Assembly (NCBI GenBank): GCA_002696965.1
Contig: NZUB01000029.1
Coordinates: forward strand, 1-9,040
Direction of reading: 5' to 3'
DNA length: 9,040 nucleotides
From: Flavobacteriales bacterium
GTDB taxonomy: Bacteria; Bacteroidota; Bacteroidia; Flavobacteriales; TMED113
The notes under the pieces were generated by a model. That model was given only the letters and a program-made list of their open reading frames with translations, made no database searches and was not told the DNA's origin. Position 1 is the first letter of the stretch. Every line of letters starts with the position of its first letter. The position numbers and the translations under genes are program-made. Positions 1-5,764 of this stretch are shown here, one piece after another.

Positions 1-183
1 GAAATGGCCATCAAAATTGCTCGTGAAGCTAGGCAAGTATTAGGAGGAATGGGGATTACAGGCGAATACCCTATAATGAGACATATGATGAATTTAGAGT
101 CTGTAATTACTTATGAGGGGACTCATGACATACATCTTTTAATTACAGGACATGATGTAACTGGGATTAGTGCTTTTAAATAA
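1..183 (+). CDS. Acyl-CoA dehydrogenase, glutaryl-CoA dehydrogenase type (C-terminal 60 residues)
   Basis: The reading frame is open from the first base and ends at TAA 181-183; the 5' part lies outside the window. The fragment has the C-terminal signature of flavin-dependent acyl-CoA dehydrogenases: an ARQVLGGMGI segment, then RHMMNLESVITYEGTHDIH. The combination of the RH-MNLE segment with YEGTHDIH is typical of glutaryl-CoA dehydrogenase rather than of short- or medium-chain enzymes. The Glu of YEGTHD (codon 115-117) aligns with the catalytic base of the human enzyme. Family knowledge: the enzyme oxidises and decarboxylates glutaryl-CoA to crotonyl-CoA in lysine and tryptophan breakdown, using FAD and passing electrons to ETF. 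The gene converges on nrdA with only 5 bp between stop codons, so no intrinsic terminator fits between them. The family is certain; substrate specificity is inferred from the last 60 residues only. Confidence 0.88.
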   Translation, partial: EMAIKIAREARQVLGGMGITGEYPIMRHMMNLESVITYEGTHDIHLLITGHDVTGISAFK

Positions 184-188
184 AATTT

Positions 189-1982
189 TCAAGCTTCACA
201 ACTTAAACATTCTTTATTTTGCTTAAATTTTTGTGCAGCATTCATACTGTGCTGATAGTATAATGATTTTAAACCTAGCTCCCATGCGGTTATATATAAT
301 TTATTAATTTCTTTAGCAGACATGTCTGGATGTATCATTAAATTGACGGATTGACCTTGGTCAATATAGTTTTGCCTATTTGCAGCTTGATAAATAATAT
401 CCATTTGATTAATTTCAGAATATGTTTTAAAGATGTCTTTTTCTTCTTCTGATAAAAAGTCTAAATGTTGAACAGAACCGTCACGGTCTCGTATGCTTCT
501 CCATACCTCTTGAGTGTTTTTTGATTTTTTTTCTAATAATTTTTCGAGGTATGAATTCTTGATTGTTGTTTTAGTTTTTGCAATATCTTTTACATATATA
601 TTAGACCAAATTGGCTCAATACCTTGGGAAACTTGTCCTAAAATAAATGCTGATGATGTCGTGGGGGCAATAGCATTTAAAGTAGTGTTCCTTCTACCAT
701 AGCCCTTTAATACTTTTGGTTCACCGAATTGTTGTGCTAACTCACTTGATGCTTTATAAGATTTTTCTTTGATACATTTAAAAATCTGATTATTTAAATC
801 AAATGCTTCTTGACTATTGAAGGTTAGCATTTTAGACTGAAGCAAAGAGTGCCAGCCTAGTACACCCAAACCTAAAGCACGGTTTTCTTTTGCAAAATTA
901 TATGCTCTTTCCATGAACATAAAGGTTTGTTGGTCGTCTCTGTCAGAGGATTTTTTATAGCTTTCTAATTTCTCCAAAAATTCTGTGATGACAGCATCAA
1001 GAAAGTACACCATTGTTTCTACCGCATCTGTGTCTTTCCATTTTTCATAATGTAAAACGTTTAAAGATGAGAGTACACATACAAATGACCACTCGTCGTT
1101 TGATGGCAGCATGATTTCAGTACATAAATTACTTGCATTAATTTTATGGTTTTTATCTTTATATACTTTAGGCGTCCCATTATTAGCATTGCCATCAAAG
1201 AAAATATATGGATATCCAATCTCCCCTCTTCTTTGCAGGACTTTAGCCCAGATGTTTCGTTTGTCGATGTCACCGTCTATCATTTCTTGCATCCATTGAT
1301 CACTTACTGTAACACCGTGTGTTAATTCTTGTATCGGGTTTCCTTCAGTGCCAATATCTAAAAACTCTGAAATATCTTTGTGCTCAACTGGAAGATATGG
1401 TGAAAATCGCCCTCTTCTAACTGAGCCTTGGCTCACGACATCTACCATTGTTTCAAATAATTGCATAATATGTACAGAACCGGATGCTTCTCCATTATTT
1501 TTTACGGATGCTCCACGGTGTCTAATGTGACCAAAATAGCCAGATGTGCCTCCGCCAAGTTTAGACATCATTCCTACCTCAGACTGAGTATACAGTATAT
1601 TCCCCATGTCATCAGCAATATTAGATCCAAAACAACTTACTGGGAGTCCCCGTTCTTTTCCAAAATTAGACCAAACAGGTGAAGCTAATGAGTAAAACCC
1701 TTCGGACATATAATTGTAAAATTTGTCGCTAAATCCATTAATTTTCAAGATAGATTCTGCTCGATCAGCAATTTCTCGAATACGTTCTTCAGCTGTATAA
1801 TTGCCAGAAATATACCCTGCTGCCAAGAAGTCTCTACTGTGCTTAGTGAGCCATTTAAAACTATTACTTTCTTTTGAATTGTTTAGATTTTTTTTTCTAG
1901 CTTGTAGTAATGCATCTTGTTGAGTAGAGTACTGTTCTGATTCAACATTCTTTTCTTTTTGTTTTATTGGTGCTTGTTTCAT
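189..1982 (-). CDS. nrdA: Ribonucleoside-diphosphate reductase, alpha (catalytic) subunit without ATP-cone
   Basis: 597 residues, well short of the ~760 of E. coli NrdA. It reduces ribonucleoside diphosphates to deoxyribonucleotides, using a thiyl radical passed from NrdB. Visible catalytic residues: Cys117 (in LPVSCFGS) and Cys302 as the redox pair; Asn285, Cys287 and Glu289 in NLCTE as active site and thiyl-radical Cys; the PTTSS phosphate-binding loop at 440-444; Tyr575-Tyr576 of the radical path; and a C-terminal CLSC (Cys592, Cys595) that re-reduces the active site. The first ~45 residues are polar and lysine/glutamine-rich and show no ATP-cone; the catalytic domain starts around residue 45. 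The overall-activity domain is therefore missing here and is found on NrdB instead. The start codon follows the nrdB stop after 1 nt, implying translational coupling. An AGGAG lies 15 nt upstream of the ATG, too far for a normal Shine-Dalgarno. Confidence 0.97.
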   Translation of the reverse strand: MKQAPIKQKEKNVESEQYSTQQDALLQARKKNLNNSKESNSFKWLTKHSRDFLAAGYISGNYTAEERIREIADRAESILKINGFSDKFYNYMSEGFYSLASPVWSNFGKERGLPVSCFGSNIADDMGNILYTQSEVGMMSKLGGGTSGYFGHIRHRGASVKNNGEASGSVHIMQLFETMVDVVSQGSVRRGRFSPYLPVEHKDISEFLDIGTEGNPIQELTHGVTVSDQWMQEMIDGDIDKRNIWAKVLQRRGEIGYPYIFFDGNANNGTPKVYKDKNHKINASNLCTEIMLPSNDEWSFVCVLSSLNVLHYEKWKDTDAVETMVYFLDAVITEFLEKLESYKKSSDRDDQQTFMFMERAYNFAKENRALGLGVLGWHSLLQSKMLTFNSQEAFDLNNQIFKCIKEKSYKASSELAQQFGEPKVLKGYGRRNTTLNAIAPTTSSAFILGQVSQGIEPIWSNIYVKDIAKTKTTIKNSYLEKLLEKKSKNTQEVWRSIRDRDGSVQHLDFLSEEEKDIFKTYSEINQMDIIYQAANRQNYIDQGQSVNLMIHPDMSAKEINKLYITAWELGLKSLYYQHSMNAAQKFKQNKECLSCEA

Positions 1983-1983
1983 A

Positions 1984-3258
1984 TTAAAATATATCGTCTC
2001 CTGTTATACTTTGTGTTCGTTTGCTATAATTGATTGATCTTTTTACAAAAAAGTCTCCATGCTTGGTTCCTATGATTTCATCATTAAACCATTCTGTTTT
2101 ATTAACTATATTTTGATCGGTTTGAAAGATTTTTTCAACACCGATACTTTCTAAAGATTGATTAAAACGATCTTTGATAAATTCCGTCACTTCATTTTTG
2201 GGAAGAAAATCTAGTTCTCCATTTTCAAAAATCCAATCAATAATACTTTGTTCTGCTTCAAATGCTTTTTGGCATAAATCTTGAATTTTAGTGTTATATT
2301 CTTTGCCAAACCAATTTGGATTTTCAGATCTTATTATTTTAATTAAGTCTATTCCAAAATCTCCATGTATCTGTTCCTCTTTTGATGTAGCTTCTACAAC
2401 ATTAGAGATGCCTTTTAACATATTTTTATGCTTGTTAAAGGCCATTATAATTAAGAATTGAGAAAACAGCGAGACATGTTCTATAAATAATGAAAAAAGC
2501 AAAACAGATTCAGCATATTCTTGTTTGTCTTCGCTTTTTGCATTTATCAGGGCAGCTTCTAAGTACTTAACCCTTTTCATTATAGCTGGCTTTTTTTTGA
2601 GTGATTTGAATTCTTTATTTAGCCCAAGGATCTCTAATAAATGGGAGTATGCATCTGCATGCCTTACCTCACTTTCAGCAAATGTTGCTCCAACTGACCC
2701 AACCTCAGGTTTAGGTATTTTATGATAAATGTCTCCCCAAAAGCTTTTTACAGCTACCTCAATTTGAGAGATAGCAAGCATGGTGTTTTTTATTGCACTT
2801 CGTTCAGTATCTGACAATCTTGTTTTAAAATCTTGAATGTCACTTGTAAAATTGAACTCTGAATGGATCCAGTATGAGTGGCGTATAGCCGGAACGTACT
2901 CATAAAGCTCGGGATATTCGTATGGCTTTAATGTAATTCTTTTTTCAAAAATATTTCTTTTTCTCTTTTGAGCTTGTTGGTTACGATATAGTATATATGA
3001 CTTTGCAACATCCAAAAATTGACTTTGCATGAGTTGTTGTTCAACTAGGTCTTGAATTTCTTCTACATTTGGAACATAATTTGGACTAGTTTTTTTGCGT
3101 TTTATTAGTGTTTTGTAGATTTCTGAAGAAATACTTTCAGCTGCTTTTACGTCCCCTTTATTTACAGACATCATTGCTTTTAGGATTGCATCGGTAATTT
3201 TTTCTAGTTGAAAGGTTTTTTTTGTAAAATCTCTTTTATAAATATTTTCAATGTTCAT
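1984..3258 (-). CDS. nrdB: Ribonucleoside-diphosphate reductase, beta subunit with N-terminal ATP-cone; class Id-like metal site
   Basis: 424 residues, about 80-100 longer than a plain NrdB. Residues ~3-100 form an ATP-cone: YKRDFTKKTFQLEKITDAI at the start and VEEIQDLVEQQLMQ...DVAKSYILYR at the end. The ferritin-like radical-generating domain follows. Inferred metal ligands are Glu167, Glu197, His200 (ESEVRH), Glu260, Glu295 and His298 (EEQIH). Tyr204 sits four residues after His200, where class Ia enzymes carry the radical tyrosine. Lys171, four residues after Glu167, matches what I recall of class Id dimanganese enzymes such as Flavobacterium johnsoniae NrdB. The C-terminal tail has Tyr411 and ends DDIF, suitable for docking to NrdA. 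First gene of the nrdB-nrdA operon. The start is firm: an in-frame stop lies 24 nt upstream and the cone begins at about residue 3. Family knowledge: a cone on NrdB lets dATP inhibit through the beta subunit, as described for Leeuwenhoekiella blandensis. The cofactor is inferred. Confidence 0.96.
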   Translation of the reverse strand: MNIENIYKRDFTKKTFQLEKITDAILKAMMSVNKGDVKAAESISSEIYKTLIKRKKTSPNYVPNVEEIQDLVEQQLMQSQFLDVAKSYILYRNQQAQKRKRNIFEKRITLKPYEYPELYEYVPAIRHSYWIHSEFNFTSDIQDFKTRLSDTERSAIKNTMLAISQIEVAVKSFWGDIYHKIPKPEVGSVGATFAESEVRHADAYSHLLEILGLNKEFKSLKKKPAIMKRVKYLEAALINAKSEDKQEYAESVLLFSLFIEHVSLFSQFLIIMAFNKHKNMLKGISNVVEATSKEEQIHGDFGIDLIKIIRSENPNWFGKEYNTKIQDLCQKAFEAEQSIIDWIFENGELDFLPKNEVTEFIKDRFNQSLESIGVEKIFQTDQNIVNKTEWFNDEIIGTKHGDFFVKRSINYSKRTQSITGDDIF

Positions 3259-3259
3259 A

Positions 3260-3289
3260 CAAATATACTTCTTAGGCGATTAGACCAAA
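3260..3289 (-). promoter_or_regulatory. Candidate Bacteroidota-type promoter for nrdBA, probably leaderless
   Basis: On the minus strand, TTTG (3289-3286), an 18-bp spacer and TATATTTG (3267-3260) match the Bacteroidota primary sigma pattern TTTG-N19-21-TAnnTTTG, apart from a spacer one base short. The -7 box ends one base before the nrdB ATG (3258-3256), so transcription would begin at or within a base or two of the start codon. Box matches are seen directly; promoter activity is inferred. Confidence 0.4.
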
Positions 3290-3545
3290 TTTACAATTTA
3301 ACAAATTCCCTTTTTCACTAACTTTTACTGCTTTTTCAAAAGCATGTTGTTAATAATTGCTACAATATGTGTTTAAAAAAAGAGTCAAAAGTTGTCTAAA
3401 TGCCTATTGTAACAGCAGAACAAATAATTATTTCTTTAAACGAAGTTTGTAGGGGTATCAGTGTCACTTATTATGCACACACTGTTTAGCAAATAACTAA
3501 CAATTAATTAAATTATACAACAAAGAATTAGAAATTCATAAATTT

Positions 3546-3572
3546 AGTTTTTAACAATGATTGTTATTAACT
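3546..3572. promoter_or_regulatory. 27-bp dyad with 7-1-7 core, candidate Fur/PerR-family operator
   Basis: The core TAACAAT-G-ATTGTTA (3552-3566) is a perfect 7-1-7 palindrome. The flanks AGTT (3546-3549) and AACT (3569-3572) extend the symmetry, so 11 of 13 base-pair positions match across 27 bp. The 7-1-7 spacing and AATnATT centre match the layout of Fur-family operators (10 of 14 positions against both the classical Fur and PerR 7-1-7 motifs). It lies 104 bp before glyS and about 290 bp before nrdB, so which gene it would control is unclear. The symmetry is seen; the regulator is inferred. Confidence 0.35.
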
Positions 3573-3676
3573 TTTTCTAATAGATTTATATATAAAATAT
3601 TGGTGTTAATATCAAATCTTTTTAATAATATTGGATATAAATATTTTTAAAGCATAATTTAAAATTCTATCTAAAA

Positions 3677-5179
3677 ATGGATTTAAAAAAAATTATTAGT
3701 CATTGTAAAGAGTATGGATTTGTGTTCCCCTCAAGTGATATCTATGATGGATTGTCAGCAGTTTATGACTACGGACCATTTGGAGTAGAATTAAAAAATA
3801 ATATTAAGGCGCATTGGTGGAAATCAATGGTTCAAGAACATGAAAATATTGTAGGGATTGACTCCTCTATTTTTATGCATCCCGATATATGGAAGGCCTC
3901 AGGACATACAGATGCGTTTAATGACCCATTGATTGATAATAAGGATTCAAAAAAAAGATATAGAGCAGATATACTAATAGAAGATCAACTTGCAAAATAT
4001 GAACAAAAAATTAATAAAGAAATTAATAAAGCTCAAAAAAGATTTGGAGAAAAATTTGATGTTGAACAGTTTATAAGTACTAATCCTAGAATTTTAAAGT
4101 ATAAAGACAAAACACAAACTATTATGCATAGGCTGTCTCTTGCTTTAGAGAACAATAATATGTTGGAATTAAAAAAAATTATTGAGGATTTGGAAATTAA
4201 ATGTCCTGTTTCTGGCACCTCTAATTGGACTGATGTGAGACAGTTTAATTTAATGTTTAGTACCAAGATGGGTGCTGTTAGTGATGATGCTAGCAAATTA
4301 TATTTGAGGCCTGAAACGGCGCAAGGGATATTTGTAAATTTTTTAAATGTACAAAAGGTTAGTAGAAAAAAAATTCCATTTGGTATTGCTCAAATAGGAA
4401 AAGCATTTAGGAATGAGATTGTTGCACGACAATTTATTTTTAGAATGAGAGAGTTTGAACAAATGGAAATGCAGTTTTTTGTTCGACCAGGAGAAGAAAT
4501 ACAGTGGTATGATTATTGGAAAAAAAAGAGATTGGAATGGCATAAAAGTTTAAATTTAAATTGTGGTGATTATAGATTTCATAATCATGAAAATCTAGCA
4601 CATTATGCTAATGCAGCATGTGATATTCAATTCGAATTTCCAATTGGATTTAAAGAGCTTGAAGGTATCCACTCAAGAACCAATTATGATCTATCTCAAC
4701 ATCAACAATTCAGTAAAAAGAAATTAGCTTATTTTGATTCAGACATGAATGATAGTTATATTCCGTATGTTATTGAAACCTCAGTAGGTTTAGATAGATT
4801 GTTTCTATCTATTATCTGTGGTTCTCTTATAGAGGAAAAGGTAGGGGAGGAGCAAAGGGTTGTATTAAAATTACCCCCATATTTATCTCCGGTTAGTTTG
4901 GCTGTATTGCCATTAGTTAAAAAGGATGGCTTAACAGATAAGGCCCGACAAATTTTTGATAATTTGAAATTGAATTTCTCATGTCATTATGAAGAAAAAG
5001 ATTCAATAGGTAAAAGATATCGTCGACAGGACGCTATTGGAACACCATTTTGCATTACAATTGACCATGAAACATTGATAGATCATCATGTTACATTACG
5101 AGAAAGAGATACTATGTCGCAAGAAAGAATAGCAATTGAAAATTTATCGGAATTAATTAAAGTGAAGCTTGATACTTAG
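3677..5179 (+). CDS. glyS: Glycyl-tRNA synthetase, single-chain class II type
   Basis: 500 residues. It charges tRNA-Gly with glycine using ATP, in the cytoplasm. This is the homodimeric, eukaryote/archaea-like GlyRS, not the separate alpha-plus-beta enzyme of E. coli. In order: the N-terminal catalytic signature YDGLSAVYDYGPFG (23-36); an insertion with a charged, probably helical stretch (~104-175); GTSNWTDVRQFNLMF (180-194); YLRPETAQGIF (209-219); class II motif 2, FRNEIVARQFIFRMREFEQ (244-262), with its ATP/aminoacyl-adenylate arginines; motif 3, ETSVGLDRLF (367-376); and an anticodon-binding domain from ~398 (LPPYLSPV) to the end. The start at 3677 gives the expected N-terminus, and the upstream sequence is A-rich with no Shine-Dalgarno. 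It is transcribed divergently from nrdB, and its last 23 bp overlap the 3' end of sodA on the other strand. Confidence 0.97.
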   Translation: MDLKKIISHCKEYGFVFPSSDIYDGLSAVYDYGPFGVELKNNIKAHWWKSMVQEHENIVGIDSSIFMHPDIWKASGHTDAFNDPLIDNKDSKKRYRADILIEDQLAKYEQKINKEINKAQKRFGEKFDVEQFISTNPRILKYKDKTQTIMHRLSLALENNNMLELKKIIEDLEIKCPVSGTSNWTDVRQFNLMFSTKMGAVSDDASKLYLRPETAQGIFVNFLNVQKVSRKKIPFGIAQIGKAFRNEIVARQFIFRMREFEQMEMQFFVRPGEEIQWYDYWKKKRLEWHKSLNLNCGDYRFHNHENLAHYANAACDIQFEFPIGFKELEGIHSRTNYDLSQHQQFSKKKLAYFDSDMNDSYIPYVIETSVGLDRLFLSIICGSLIEEKVGEEQRVVLKLPPYLSPVSLAVLPLVKKDGLTDKARQIFDNLKLNFSCHYEEKDSIGKRYRRQDAIGTPFCITIDHETLIDHHVTLRERDTMSQERIAIENLSELIKVKLDT

Positions 5180-5753
5180 TTTCAACAACAGTCCAATTTA
5201 CGATATTCCAAAAAGCTTTTATATAGTCGGGTCTACGATTTTGATAATTTAAATAATATGCATGTTCCCATACATCAAGTCCAAGTATAGGCACTCCTCC
5301 ACATCCAGAATCCATTATTGGGTTATCTTGATTGGGAGTTGAACAAATGCTAAGTGCTCCTTTATTTGAACAAAGCCAAGCCCAGCCAGATCCAAAACGA
5401 GTTGCTGCAGCTTTCTCAAATTCATCTTTCATCGCATCAAAGCTCCCAAATTTTTTTTCTATTATGCTAATAAATTTTGTAGATATTGCATCAGGTTGTG
5501 GGTTTAAAATTTCCCAAAATAAACAGTGGTTATAATACCCCCCTCCATTATTGCGAATAGCTGTTGGTAAATTGGGTGTTTTTAAAATTTCTTCAATTGA
5601 TTTATTTGCAAATTCAGTTTCGGAAATTGCATTATTTAAATTATTTGTATAGCCTGCATGGTGTTTTGAGTGGTGAATTTCCATAGTGCGTGCATCAAAA
5701 TGAGGCTCTAGTGCATTATAATTATAATTTAATTTAGGTAGTTGAAAAGGCAT
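5157..5753 (-). CDS. sodA: Superoxide dismutase, Fe/Mn family, Mn-type residues
   Basis: 198 residues, full family length. It converts superoxide to oxygen and hydrogen peroxide. The N-terminal helical hairpin carries EIHHSKHH with ligand His27, plus gateway Tyr35. The second ligand is His76 in YYNHCLFW. Asp160 and His164 lie in LDVWEHAYY. Metal type can be read from two second-shell positions: Gly72, four residues before His76 (Gln in Fe enzymes), and Gln142 in the NQD segment, where Mn enzymes carry the key glutamine. This favours Mn, though cambialistic use is possible. There is no signal peptide, so the enzyme is cytoplasmic. It is last in a minus-strand unit, 11 nt after the protease gene, so it is probably co-transcribed with it; no separate promoter is obvious. 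The 3' end overlaps convergent glyS by 23 bp. Confidence 0.96.
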   Translation of the reverse strand: MPFQLPKLNYNYNALEPHFDARTMEIHHSKHHAGYTNNLNNAISETEFANKSIEEILKTPNLPTAIRNNGGGYYNHCLFWEILNPQPDAISTKFISIIEKKFGSFDAMKDEFEKAAATRFGSGWAWLCSNKGALSICSTPNQDNPIMDSGCGGVPILGLDVWEHAYYLNYQNRRPDYIKAFWNIVNWTVVETKYQASL

Positions 5754-5764
5754 ATTGTTTTGTT

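Larger units (their letters stand above)
3259..3676. other. 418-bp divergent intergenic region between nrdB and glyS
   Basis: This is the only stretch over 300 bp without a confident gene. It is very AT-rich and separates two divergent start codons. Seen in it: a TATATTTG box directly abutting the nrdB start; a second TAAATTTG on the minus strand (3286-3293) without a matching upstream element; a 29-codon plus-strand ORF at 3400-3489 with no supporting evidence; a CAGTGT/ACACTG inverted repeat at 3459-3484; a 27-bp dyad at 3546-3572; and a direct repeat AATATTGG at 3596-3603 and 3627-3634. I see no tRNA, no convincing GC-rich terminator and no riboswitch-like conserved structure. Confidence 0.7.

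Noticed and set aside
180..200. AAAATTTT near the end of the acyl-CoA dehydrogenase as a terminator
   Set aside because: It is a short A/T self-complementary run with no G/C stem and lies partly in the end of nrdA; such runs are common in this base composition.
514..702. 62-codon plus-strand ORF inside nrdA
   Set aside because: It is antisense to well-conserved NrdA sequence and has no recognisable domain or start context. The same applies to the other short ORFs antisense to nrdA, nrdB, glyS, sodA, the protease and prs.
3359..3376. CTACAATATGTGT as a possible NrdR box upstream of nrdB
   Set aside because: Only one half matches the 16-bp NrdR palindrome and there is no second box at the expected ~31-33 bp spacing.
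3500..3676. T-box or glycine riboswitch ahead of glyS
   Set aside because: No T-box sequence, no specifier-loop structure, no terminator/antiterminator pair and no glycine aptamer core; the region is plain AT-rich DNA apart from the dyad and short repeats.
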